Origin: Flammeovirgaceae bacterium UBA5008
Lineage (GTDB): Bacteria > Bacteroidota > Bacteroidia > Cytophagales > Cyclobacteriaceae
NCBI GenBank assembly: GCA_002398365.1
Contig: DGYK01000060.1
Coordinates: forward strand, 237,981-301,980
Direction: 5' to 3'
DNA: 64,000 bases
Shown here one piece after another: positions 54,786 through 63,755 of this stretch. The translations under genes and the position numbers were made by a program. A model generated the notes under the pieces. The model was not told the origin of the DNA and ran no database searches. It worked only from the letters and a program-made list of their open reading frames with translations. Each line of letters opens with the position of its first letter. Position 1 is the stretch's first letter.

Positions 54786-56465
54786 ATGAGAGTTATTGCA
54801 ATTGCTTTATTCGTAACTCTATCTGTAGCGGCCTCTGCTCAATTCAAATTGTATGAGAAGGGCATTGACGCGTATCAGGCAAAAGATTATCCTTCTGCAA
54901 TTTCCTTACTCAACGAGTATCTGGATAAATCCACGCGTGATAAAGCCTTTGATGTTGAAGTGCGATATTATGTTGCATTGGCTTATTTTAAAACCCAGTA
55001 TTACACCAGTTCAGTTAGGGAGTTTGATAAAGCACTGGAACTGGGGCATAAAAATGTAGGCAATATCAATTGGTTTATGGCTAAGGCATACGCTGAATTG
55101 AAAGCGTACAAAGAGTCCATTGAATGTTACTCTAAAGCCATTGAATTAATTAAGGACCCGGCCAACCAATCTAAGCTCTATCTGGAAAGAGCGATTCAAT
55201 ACGAAAAGCAGGGTAACAGTTCATTAGTAATAAGTGATATAAATCAATCGCTTTCTTTTGATAAGAATAATCGGGATGCAACCAACATGTTGGCTAGGAT
55301 TGGTGATGCCAAGAACGCGCGAGGTTTTGGTTCGGAGAATGTGAAGAGTGAAAACAAAGTGGTGACCACTAAAGACGTTAAAGATGCATCCAAAACCCAA
55401 CCGATCACTCAGGCTCCCACCAAACCAAATACTCCTGCAGAGACACCTGTTCTCATCAATGATTCCAAGTCGACCGCAGCTAAAAATGAAGAACCAAAAA
55501 AGTCGTTGCCAGTCTCTACCAATGAAAATAAAGTACAGAATGTAGTACCTCCTTCCCCTGCACCTGTGGTGGTGAAGAAGGAAGAGGAAAAGAAGCCAAC
55601 CACGGAAGACGCTTCCGTAACAGAAAACAAAAGAGAAGCTGTTAAACAGACACCTGCCAATACGCAGCAACCGATCGTGGCAAAATCAGAAGAAAAGAGT
55701 ACACCAGCACCTGTACTTGTATCTGCTCCTGTAGTTCCAGCACAGCCCACCTTGGCAGATGAATTCAAGGATGAGAAACGATATGCATTGGTGATTGGCA
55801 ATTCGAATTACAAATTTGTGCAACAATTGAAGAATGCTTCTAACGATGCAAATGATATGGCAGATGAGTTGGAGCGTTCGAATTTCGAAGTCATCAAAGT
55901 AATTGATGGAGATTATAATCAAATGCGTGATGCCTTCCGTAAATTCAACCAACTCCTCAACAATGGCCCGAAAGATCAAACCGTAGGACTGTTTTATTAT
56001 GCTGGTCATGGCTTGCAAAATGAAGGTGAAAACTATTTGATCCCGATCGATGCAGATGTGAAAGACGAAATTGACATACCTCGTGTGTGCCTTCCGATGC
56101 AAAGAGTTGTTTTGGCCAATATGGAAAGGTCGAGTACCCGAATGAATATCGTTATTATGGATGCGTGCCGCAATAATCCATTTCCTTCTTCAAGCCGATC
56201 AACAGGTGATGCCGGGTTAGCAGAAATTAAAAGAGCCAAAGGTTCATTTATTGCATATGCTACTGCACCGGGTTCTACTGCCTCGGACGGAACAGGCAGA
56301 AACGGACTATATACACAAGAATTGTTAAAAGCGATGAAGCGACCGGGCCGCACCATCGAATCTGTCTTTAAAGAGGTGCGCTATAATGTGCTTAAGCTTT
56401 CAAATGATAGACAAAACACCTGGGATAGTTCAAATATCATCGGAGACTTCTATTTCAAGTTCTGA
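54786..56465 (+). CDS. Exported TPR protein with C-terminal caspase (C14) domain
   Basis: 559 residues. Signal peptide (MRVIAIALFVTLSVAASAQ), four or so TPRs (about 20-175; YEKGIDAYQAKDYPSAISLL, VRYYVALAYFKTQYYTSSV in part), a long low-complexity Pro/Lys/Glu linker (about 180-325) and a caspase p20-like domain from about 330 (RYALVIGNSNYKF). The catalytic dyad is present: His408 in YYAGHGLQ and Cys461 in MDACRNNPF. Prokaryotic caspase homologues cut after basic or acidic residues or act as scaffolds; specificity is not clear here. It lies between an envelope beta-barrel gene and the MORN-TPR-CHAT gene. Confidence 0.88.
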   Translation: MRVIAIALFVTLSVAASAQFKLYEKGIDAYQAKDYPSAISLLNEYLDKSTRDKAFDVEVRYYVALAYFKTQYYTSSVREFDKALELGHKNVGNINWFMAKAYAELKAYKESIECYSKAIELIKDPANQSKLYLERAIQYEKQGNSSLVISDINQSLSFDKNNRDATNMLARIGDAKNARGFGSENVKSENKVVTTKDVKDASKTQPITQAPTKPNTPAETPVLINDSKSTAAKNEEPKKSLPVSTNENKVQNVVPPSPAPVVVKKEEEKKPTTEDASVTENKREAVKQTPANTQQPIVAKSEEKSTPAPVLVSAPVVPAQPTLADEFKDEKRYALVIGNSNYKFVQQLKNASNDANDMADELERSNFEVIKVIDGDYNQMRDAFRKFNQLLNNGPKDQTVGLFYYAGHGLQNEGENYLIPIDADVKDEIDIPRVCLPMQRVVLANMERSSTRMNIVIMDACRNNPFPSSSRSTGDAGLAEIKRAKGSFIAYATAPGSTASDGTGRNGLYTQELLKAMKRPGRTIESVFKEVRYNVLKLSNDRQNTWDSSNIIGDFYFKF

Positions 56466-56519
56466 AGTACTCGTTAAACCAGCGCAGAATTTCCATTATA
56501 CCATAACTAACTAAATGGG

Positions 56520-56545
56520 TACTATCCGTGCCAGTACGGATAGTA
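56520..56545. promoter_or_regulatory. Perfect palindrome upstream of the CHAT gene
   Basis: TACTATCCGT (56520-56529), spacer GCCAGT and ACGGATAGTA (56536-56545) form a perfect 10-base inverted repeat. It is 65 bases before the ATG of the MORN-TPR-CHAT gene, a suitable place for an activator. A second, shorter inverted repeat (TGGTATT 56559-56565 with AATACCA 56574-56580) lies just downstream. The half-site resembles TACTACCCCGT near the LuxR-type regulator at 7281-7291 on the minus strand. Confidence 0.6.
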
Positions 56546-56609
56546 AATACGAGATAAGTGGTATTGGCTTATTAATACCATAATCCCATTTTGCATCAAT
56601 CAATTTCTT

Positions 56610-59600
56610 ATGAAACCTATCTTTTCGGGATTTCTGTTATCTCTGTTTTGCACTCTATCGGCAACAGCCCAACAGTTCCCGATTTCACCCAATGCGTTCG
56701 ATGCTAATGGCAAACGTACCGGACATTGGACTGTACTTTATGATAGTAGCTGGCACGAAACCAAAAACCCTGACTCCGCTTTTCATTTTCGTATAGCTCG
56801 ATTTGAAGCCGACAAACCGATTGGCAAAGTGCGCGATTTTTTTAGAAATGGTGTCAAGCAATGGGATGGCTACCTTCTTTCTGTAAATCCCGATGTGCAA
56901 CATGGTGAGATAAACTATTATTACGAAAATGGACGTGTGCGATACAATTACATGGCCGCCAACGGTAGGCAAAATGGTTTTTATAAAGAATATTATTCCA
57001 ATGGTGTTTTGCAGTCAGAAGGATTTGTGAAAAATGATAGCGTTACCGGAAAGTGGATTACGTATTCGCAAGAAGGTGTAAAACTATCTGAAATTGAATG
57101 GAAACAAAACCAAATAAATGGAGTGGCCTTGTCTTTTTATCCTTCCGGAAAAGTGCATAAGAAAGGATTTAAAATAAATGGCCTTTCAGAAGGTTGGTGG
57201 GATGAGTATTACGAATCGGGTCAATTTAAAAGCCATGAATTTTTTAAGAATGGAAAATACGATGGGCCCGCTGTAACGTATTATGAAAATGGACAGTTAG
57301 AAAGTAAAGGCGAATACAAAAATGACGAGCGGCAAGGCGAATGGGCATACTACCACAACAATGGCCAGCTAAGCAAAATTGGTCCGTATGATTTAGGGTA
57401 TGCTACGGGTGTTTGGAAATATTATTACGCAACCGGCATTCGGTATTTTACAGCAGAGCGAAAAGGAGGAAAGCTGAATGGCTCTTACGAAGATTATTAC
57501 GAAAACGGAAAATTGAAAAGTAAAGGTGTTTGCGTAAATGATACTTGGCAAGGACACTATGAAATGTATTATGAAAATGGCAAACTGAGAAAACAAGGTA
57601 ATTATGTGCTCGATAGCATGGATGGCGAATGGATTCAATATTACGATGACGGAACCATTGAGTATACCGGACACTACACCGATAACAAGAAAAATGGAGA
57701 GTTTAAATTTTATCGCACCGATGGAAAATTAGAATCAATTGAAAATTTAAAAATGGGAATTCTCAATGGCCTGGCAATAAACTATTTTCCGGATGGCACA
57801 ATTAGCGAGCGTAGAGTCTTTGTAAATGGAAAGATTGATGGGCTCCACGAAACGTTTCACCCCAACGGAGAAAAAGCCTGCGTTGGCAGGCGCATAAATG
57901 GTATTCGCACTGGTGATTGGTTCTGGTATTTTCCTAACGGAAAACTAGACACTCGAGAGCCGTACATCAATGGAAAGATGGAAGGCCTTTTCGAAAGTTT
58001 TTATGCTACGGGGCAAAAGATGACAGAGGGAAATTCAAAAAATAATGTAGAAGAGGGGCCTAAGAAGAATTATTTCGCAGATGGAACTTTAAAATCATTT
58101 GGCGACATGCACTTGGGGCAACGCCATGGCAGATGGGTTTTCTTTGATTCAGTCACCCATAAAAAACAATCTGAGGGAGATTATATTTTAGGTAAGAAGA
58201 ACGGTAAGTGGAATTATTATCTGGCCAAAACTAAATATGAGTCTTACTCTTACTTCTTAAATGGATTTGAGGAGTTACAAACCAATATTGAAGACTCTAT
58301 AAAGTACCTTGCCGATATGGGGTATACCGATCGTGCCAATGACGCGTTAAATTGGCTCGAAAAGGTACGCAAGCGAGATTATGGAAACGATCCGGATAAA
58401 AAAAATGAATCGCTCTATTGGCATGCGTATGTGAAAAGTGCTGAAAGGAAACACGAGGAGTCAATTAAATTATATCGGCAATATTTAGATAATATAAAGA
58501 AGTGGCGAGGAGATACCATTGTGGCGTATGCCAATGGGGTTAACAATATTGCTGTTGAATTGGGGTACCTTAATCGATTTGAAGAAGCTCTCCGCGAACA
58601 ACGATCGATCGATCAATTTGAAAAGGTATGGACGGAGAAACAAGCACTTACTCATTATAACAATATTTCATGGATACTTTCTAAACTTGAACGCTATGAA
58701 GAGCAAATTCAATACTTGCGATTGCAATTAGACAAAAAGAAAAAGCTGACCCATTACGATCCTGAGATCTACATGGAGATTGAACTCAACCTGGCAAGAG
58801 TCTATTTAAATTCTCTATTCAAGTATGCTGAGGGTGAACTCATCTGCAAGCAAGTCATTAGGCAGGCAGATTCACTTAACCTTTCTACTTGTTGGGCGAA
58901 GGGCAGTGCCTATAAGCAATTAGCAGAAAGTTATCGAAATCAAGGTGACCGTTTTCGAGCATTAAGTTTTGTTAAACAGGCCGATCCTATTTTGTTGAAG
59001 AATGCCCATTCTGCGCTGGGCACATATTTGGATAACCTGCAAACAATGGGTGAATTATACAATTCTGTCGGTTATCCTGATAGCGCTGCAACAACTTTTA
59101 ATAAGATGATTAAGGTAATTGATGAGTGGAAAATAGACAACTATTATTATCAAGTTGTGGCTCTCGATGGATTGGGAGAAACGTATTATTCAAATTACGA
59201 ATATGCAAAAGCGAAGGAACTTTGGTTGGAAGTAAAGTCAATCTTGGAGAAAAATAATTCCCTCACGAGTCCGTACTATATCGATGTATTGCAAGAACTG
59301 AGCCTCATCATTCCAATTATTAATAAAAAGGAAATCCCGTTGGCAGAGAAATATTTGCTACAGGCGGTCGATTTGGCATCTAAATACGCGCGATCATGGA
59401 AATATCGCAACATGTTGGGTTCATTAGCTTCGTTTTACACGGATTATGAGTTTTTTGATAAAGCAACTCCGGTAATTGAAAAAAGAATCAAACTGATTCA
59501 AGAGGCGAATGAAACTGAAACGGAGACCTATGCCGAAGCTTTGCGTGCACGTTTAAACAATCTCTATTTTCAAGGTTATTACCAGGAGGCAATAACTGTT

Positions 59601-62588
59601 TCAAATTCAATCATGCCTTTGGCGGAGAGACTGTTAAAAGTGAACCCCACAATTTATATCGAAACCTTATACGATCAGGGATCATGTTATAGTCAGTTGA
59701 ATCAACCGGAAAAAGCGGAAGCACTGATGCGAAAGTCGCTCGAGATTGCCGAAAAATATTTAGGCGAAACGCACTCTGTCACCATTGCCAAAACGGAAGG
59801 TTTAGCTTCTATTTTAAGGAAAGATCAACAGTACACAGAAGCTGAAAAATATATTCGGATATCCGCAGAGCGGATTAAGAAAACGTATGGCTCTTCCAGC
59901 TTAAAGTATGCGTATGCCATTAGCAACATCGCGAATGTATACAAGAGCCGAGGAGCTTATAAAAAGGCATTGGAATATTATCAGATGTACGAAACGCAAT
60001 TGTTGCAGCATATGTCACCGGAATCTAACAGCTACATCAATTTATTAACGTCTGTCGCATTTGTGCAAGCTCAAATGGGTAATTCGGCATTAGCCGAAAA
60101 GACCTACTTGAAATCTTTGTCGCTGATTAATAGTGTCTACGGAAAGCATGATATGTGGTACGCTTGGCAATTAAAGACATTTGGTGAGTTTTATTATGAT
60201 GGGTCCCGATACGATCAATCAGAAAAAATGCTGGAAGAATCGAAGAAGGTTATACTTTCTCTTCAGGGCAATCAACATTATGACTTTGCTACCATCATCA
60301 GTTCATTAGCCAAAACAAAAATTAAATTAGAAAAGTACAAAGAAGCTGAAGAGCTAATACTGAAAGCAGTTGATATTTACCGCCTGCACATCGAAAATCA
60401 TTTTGGTAGCTATCTAGGTTCAATAGAACAACTTCAATCTTTTTACAGTTTATTCGGTCGCAATTTAGAAGCACTCGAGCAAGTCAATAAAACACTGGCA
60501 CTTGTTGATAAGAAGTTGGGAAGAGGTTCACGTTATATCGATAACCTTTTATTCAAGTCAAATACTTATATCAGCTTAAAACAATATGATAGTGCAAGGT
60601 TGATAGCGAATCAGTGTAAGACAGTTGCCGAAGATTTATTTGGACCATCGCATTGGATGGTGTTATCTGCTTACCGCGATATGGGTTTCTCAGATATCAA
60701 ACAATTGAAATTGGATGATGCCGAAAGAAATTTTAAATACGTAGTCGATCACTTAAAAATGAGTGGAAATACCCAGTCCACTGATTACTCAGCAGCATTG
60801 AATAACATAGCAACCGTTCATCTGGAAAAAGGAAATTATGCCTTAGCGGAAAAATATCTAAATGAAGCTTTGCAAATTAACACGAAGATGAAAGATGGTA
60901 CCGGCATTGACTTTAATCACTTGAATCTAGGAAAAGTTTATTCACAGTGGAATAAACCAGAATTGGCAGAAACTAATTTTAAACTGGCAATGAATAATCG
61001 GAATAAGTATTTATTAGCCAATTTTTATTTCCTTAGCGACAATGAAAAAACCCAGTATTGGAATGGCAACAAAAACTTTATTGAATACTTCCAGTCGTTC
61101 GCGGCTAATCGACTCAAGCAAAATCCCAGCATTGTCCAAGATTTATATAACCTGCAACTGGCTACCAAAGGAATTTTGTTAAGTACATCTAACAAAATCA
61201 AGAAACGTATTTTAAGTAGTGGTGATTCAGTGATGATCAATCACTATTATCAATGGTTGGACCAGCGTGATCAACTGGCGCAGTTTTATACATTGCCAAA
61301 CGATGAATTGAAATTAAGAAAGACAAGCATTGATTCATTAGAGCGTTTAGCAAAAGCCACTGAGAAGGAATTGAATATCAATGCAGAAGATTTGGAGAAA
61401 GACAAAGGCCGCGAAACTACATGGCGTGACGTGCAAAAATCACTTTCGCCCAATGAAGCAGCAATTGAAATCATTCGGGTAAGGCACCATACCGCACATC
61501 CTACTGATAGTATTGTATACGTGGCAATGGTGCTTACCATTGAATCGAAGAACGGTCCGCAAGCTGTGATATTACCCGATGGCAAATTATTAGAGGGTCG
61601 TGGCCTACGCTTCTATAAGAACGCTATCGGTTCGCAATTGGTAGATTCTCTTTCTTATAAAAATTATTGGAGCCGGATTCAGTCATTGGTAAAAAACAAA
61701 TCAAAGCTTTATTTATCCTTGGATGGTGTTTACAATTCAATCAATCTGAACACCTTACGAGATGGAGCCGGTCGCTATCTGGTTGATTCAAAAAACATTA
61801 CCATCGTTTCTAACACAAAAGATGTTGTTTATCTGAAGAAGAGCAGCGGCATGTTTACTAAAGCGAATGCAAGTCTAATTGGTTTTCCGAAATATTTTAT
61901 TGGCAAAGATCGCTTTAAGGAAAAAAGTAAGCAGCGCGACTTTAATTACGATCAATTATCTGAGCGAGATTTCACCGGTATTGCTGAATTGCCCGGCACC
62001 AAAACAGAAATTGAAAAAGTAGACGATATTCTTTCGACTCATCAATGGAAAGTGAAAACCTATACAAATGAGGAAGCAACTGAAGAAGTACTTAAGCAAG
62101 TAGCACAACCGGGTTTGTTGCACATTGCTACGCATGGTTTTTTTACAGACGACAAGGATAGAAGTAGCGCAACCGATCCGATGCTGCGCGCGGGACTCTT
62201 GTTTACAGGAGCAGCCAACTTTTTGCAAGACAAAGTAAACTGGGGAACAGACAACGGCATCCTCACTGCATACGAAGCGTCCAATCTAAACTTAGACAAC
62301 ACAGAGTTGGTGATTTTGAGTGCTTGCGAAACCGGTAAAGGTGAAGTGCAGGATGGCGAAGGCGTATACGGATTGCAGCGTGCATTTCAAACGGCTGGTG
62401 CCAAATCGATCCTCATGAGTTTGTGGAAAGTCGATGACAGCGCTACTCAAGAACTGATGACACTATTCTATGAAAACTGGACGGCTGGTAAATCAAAATC
62501 AGAAGCGTTTAAGCAAGCCCAACTTTCACTAAAGCAGAAATATTCGAGCCCGTATTATTGGGGCGCTTTTGTGATGATGGGCGAATAA
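56610..62588 (+). CDS. Giant exported MORN-TPR-CHAT protein
   Basis: 1992 residues. After a signal peptide (MKPIFSGFLLSLFCTLSATAQ) come about 18 MORN/YwqK-type repeats (about 30-540) with YYENGxLxxxG cores (YYENGQLESKGEYKND), then many TPRs of the long CHAT-associated type (about 560-1480), and a C-terminal CHAT peptidase domain (about 1600-1992). The CHAT dyad is His1842 in LLHIATHGFFTDD and Cys1906 in VILSACETGKG, both in the expected order, followed by YGLQRAFQTAGAKSILMSLWKVDD (in part: SLWKVDD). CHAT proteases are normally cytoplasmic effectors; here it is exported, which is unusual. It follows the TPR-caspase gene but has its own upstream palindrome. Confidence 0.88.
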   Translation: MKPIFSGFLLSLFCTLSATAQQFPISPNAFDANGKRTGHWTVLYDSSWHETKNPDSAFHFRIARFEADKPIGKVRDFFRNGVKQWDGYLLSVNPDVQHGEINYYYENGRVRYNYMAANGRQNGFYKEYYSNGVLQSEGFVKNDSVTGKWITYSQEGVKLSEIEWKQNQINGVALSFYPSGKVHKKGFKINGLSEGWWDEYYESGQFKSHEFFKNGKYDGPAVTYYENGQLESKGEYKNDERQGEWAYYHNNGQLSKIGPYDLGYATGVWKYYYATGIRYFTAERKGGKLNGSYEDYYENGKLKSKGVCVNDTWQGHYEMYYENGKLRKQGNYVLDSMDGEWIQYYDDGTIEYTGHYTDNKKNGEFKFYRTDGKLESIENLKMGILNGLAINYFPDGTISERRVFVNGKIDGLHETFHPNGEKACVGRRINGIRTGDWFWYFPNGKLDTREPYINGKMEGLFESFYATGQKMTEGNSKNNVEEGPKKNYFADGTLKSFGDMHLGQRHGRWVFFDSVTHKKQSEGDYILGKKNGKWNYYLAKTKYESYSYFLNGFEELQTNIEDSIKYLADMGYTDRANDALNWLEKVRKRDYGNDPDKKNESLYWHAYVKSAERKHEESIKLYRQYLDNIKKWRGDTIVAYANGVNNIAVELGYLNRFEEALREQRSIDQFEKVWTEKQALTHYNNISWILSKLERYEEQIQYLRLQLDKKKKLTHYDPEIYMEIELNLARVYLNSLFKYAEGELICKQVIRQADSLNLSTCWAKGSAYKQLAESYRNQGDRFRALSFVKQADPILLKNAHSALGTYLDNLQTMGELYNSVGYPDSAATTFNKMIKVIDEWKIDNYYYQVVALDGLGETYYSNYEYAKAKELWLEVKSILEKNNSLTSPYYIDVLQELSLIIPIINKKEIPLAEKYLLQAVDLASKYARSWKYRNMLGSLASFYTDYEFFDKATPVIEKRIKLIQEANETETETYAEALRARLNNLYFQGYYQEAITVSNSIMPLAERLLKVNPTIYIETLYDQGSCYSQLNQPEKAEALMRKSLEIAEKYLGETHSVTIAKTEGLASILRKDQQYTEAEKYIRISAERIKKTYGSSSLKYAYAISNIANVYKSRGAYKKALEYYQMYETQLLQHMSPESNSYINLLTSVAFVQAQMGNSALAEKTYLKSLSLINSVYGKHDMWYAWQLKTFGEFYYDGSRYDQSEKMLEESKKVILSLQGNQHYDFATIISSLAKTKIKLEKYKEAEELILKAVDIYRLHIENHFGSYLGSIEQLQSFYSLFGRNLEALEQVNKTLALVDKKLGRGSRYIDNLLFKSNTYISLKQYDSARLIANQCKTVAEDLFGPSHWMVLSAYRDMGFSDIKQLKLDDAERNFKYVVDHLKMSGNTQSTDYSAALNNIATVHLEKGNYALAEKYLNEALQINTKMKDGTGIDFNHLNLGKVYSQWNKPELAETNFKLAMNNRNKYLLANFYFLSDNEKTQYWNGNKNFIEYFQSFAANRLKQNPSIVQDLYNLQLATKGILLSTSNKIKKRILSSGDSVMINHYYQWLDQRDQLAQFYTLPNDELKLRKTSIDSLERLAKATEKELNINAEDLEKDKGRETTWRDVQKSLSPNEAAIEIIRVRHHTAHPTDSIVYVAMVLTIESKNGPQAVILPDGKLLEGRGLRFYKNAIGSQLVDSLSYKNYWSRIQSLVKNKSKLYLSLDGVYNSINLNTLRDGAGRYLVDSKNITIVSNTKDVVYLKKSSGMFTKANASLIGFPKYFIGKDRFKEKSKQRDFNYDQLSERDFTGIAELPGTKTEIEKVDDILSTHQWKVKTYTNEEATEEVLKQVAQPGLLHIATHGFFTDDKDRSSATDPMLRAGLLFTGAANFLQDKVNWGTDNGILTAYEASNLNLDNTELVILSACETGKGEVQDGEGVYGLQRAFQTAGAKSILMSLWKVDDSATQELMTLFYENWTAGKSKSEAFKQAQLSLKQKYSSPYYWGAFVMMGE
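56890..58250 (+). repeat. MORN/YwqK repeat-coding array
   Basis: About 18 tandem units of 69 bases on average, recognisable at DNA level by recurrent TATTATGAAAATGG-like steps (for example near 56920, 57280, 57490 and 57570). Repeats are diverged at most positions, so this is an old internal expansion of the gene at 56610, not a recent tandem array. Confidence 0.7.
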
Positions 62589-62604
62589 CTAAACAGAAGA
62601 TATT

Positions 62605-63213
62605 ATGAGAATAAAACCTGTGTTACTTGGAATTGCTTGTTACGTGCTCATGTCGTTTACCATTACAGGCGACAACTGGAATGTACTGCTACCCGGCAAC
62701 GAATTGCTCTATTCTGTTAATTACGGTCAGGAAGATTACACGTATTCCGTAAAAGTAGAGAAGCAAAAGAAAATATACTCTTTCGATTATTCAATTAAAG
62801 GCGGATCCAAAATTTTGGCAGGTGTTTATCAATGCGAGGCCAATCCCAATTATGAATACAACCGAAATACGGTGGCTATTCCCGGTAGCTCCATTGAAGT
62901 GAGTTTTGATCCGTATGTATTAGTGGGAAAGGATTTGGCTTTGAAACTGAGTAAAATGAAGACGAATACAGAAACTACGATTGTCATTGAAGGTAAAACA
63001 TACACCCTTACCGTCAATGGAGTGGACTCCTATTCCTATGCTACACAAAACGATCGAGAATATGTGGATGCACTGTATTGTTCTTTATCCGATGGGGGCA
63101 AAGATGGGTCACTCGTGATTGGCACTGAAAAAAATAAGCAAGTTATCTTTCAACTCTACATGCCCAATTTATTTTCAATGCAACTCGATACGGTTCGCAC
63201 CGCTACCTATTGA
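62605..63213 (+). CDS. Small exported protein, unknown function
   Basis: 202 residues with an N-terminal signal-like segment (MRIKPVLLGIACYVLMSFTITG). The rest looks beta-rich (NELLYSVNYGQEDYTYSVKV, GSKILAGVYQ, NTVAIPGSSIEVSFDPYVLV in part) with no cysteine pair, lipobox or enzyme motif. It starts 16 bases after the CHAT gene and probably belongs to the same transcript, so it may be a partner or substrate of the CHAT protein. Its stop is directly abutted by the convergent DUF1599 gene with no spacer. I do not recognise the family. Confidence 0.7.
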   Translation: MRIKPVLLGIACYVLMSFTITGDNWNVLLPGNELLYSVNYGQEDYTYSVKVEKQKKIYSFDYSIKGGSKILAGVYQCEANPNYEYNRNTVAIPGSSIEVSFDPYVLVGKDLALKLSKMKTNTETTIVIEGKTYTLTVNGVDSYSYATQNDREYVDALYCSLSDGGKDGSLVIGTEKNKQVIFQLYMPNLFSMQLDTVRTATY

Positions 63214-63750
63214 TTATTTGAGTTTGATCAAACAAAAAACAGCGTAATTGATCATATCCTGATAATTCGCTTTTACTCCTTCACTAGCTAGAGTTTTTCC
63301 CTGATTATCTTCAATTTGCTTTACGCGAAGCAGTTTCATCAGAATGATATCTGTAATAGAGCTCACACGCATTTCGCGCCAAGCCTCACCATAGTCGTGG
63401 TTTTTGTTTTGTAATAATTCAAAGGTCTCATTGGCAGCCTGATCGTACAGTGGCTCTAGCTCCTGAAATGTCATATCCATTTTCTCAGATTCCTTCAGAG
63501 AAAGCTGAATCATGGCAATGATGCAGTAATTGATAATGCCGATAAATTCATCCTTGATCGGGTCATCTACCTTTTGCACGCCCTTTTCTTGAACACTGCG
63601 AATGCGTTGTGCTTTGATGTACAACTGATCGGTAATGGAGGGCAAGCGTAAAATACGCCACGCAGTTCCGTAGTCGTGTGTCTTCTTGGCAAACAAAGTT
63701 TTGCAGGTGGCAATTACCTCTTTATATTCGTGCAGGGTTCCTTCATTCAT
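63214..63750 (-). CDS. DUF1599 (Nmad1) protein with two tandem domains
   Basis: 178 residues made of two copies of the same unit: HDYGTAWRILRLPSITDQLYIKAQRIR (about 25-51) and HDYGEAWREMRVSSITDIILMKLLRVKQ (about 112-139), quoted here only in part as HDYGTAWRILRLPSITD and HDYGEAWREMRVSSITD. DUF1599 is also called nucleotide modification associated domain 1; its function is unknown. Divergent from folP with five bases between start codons. On the minus strand TTACTTTG (63759-63766, 7 of 8 to TAnnTTTG) lies nine bases before this ATG, which puts its promoter inside the folP coding start. Confidence 0.85.
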   Translation of the reverse strand: MNEGTLHEYKEVIATCKTLFAKKTHDYGTAWRILRLPSITDQLYIKAQRIRSVQEKGVQKVDDPIKDEFIGIINYCIIAMIQLSLKESEKMDMTFQELEPLYDQAANETFELLQNKNHDYGEAWREMRVSSITDIILMKLLRVKQIEDNQGKTLASEGVKANYQDMINYAVFCLIKLK

Positions 63751-63755
63751 AAGCG

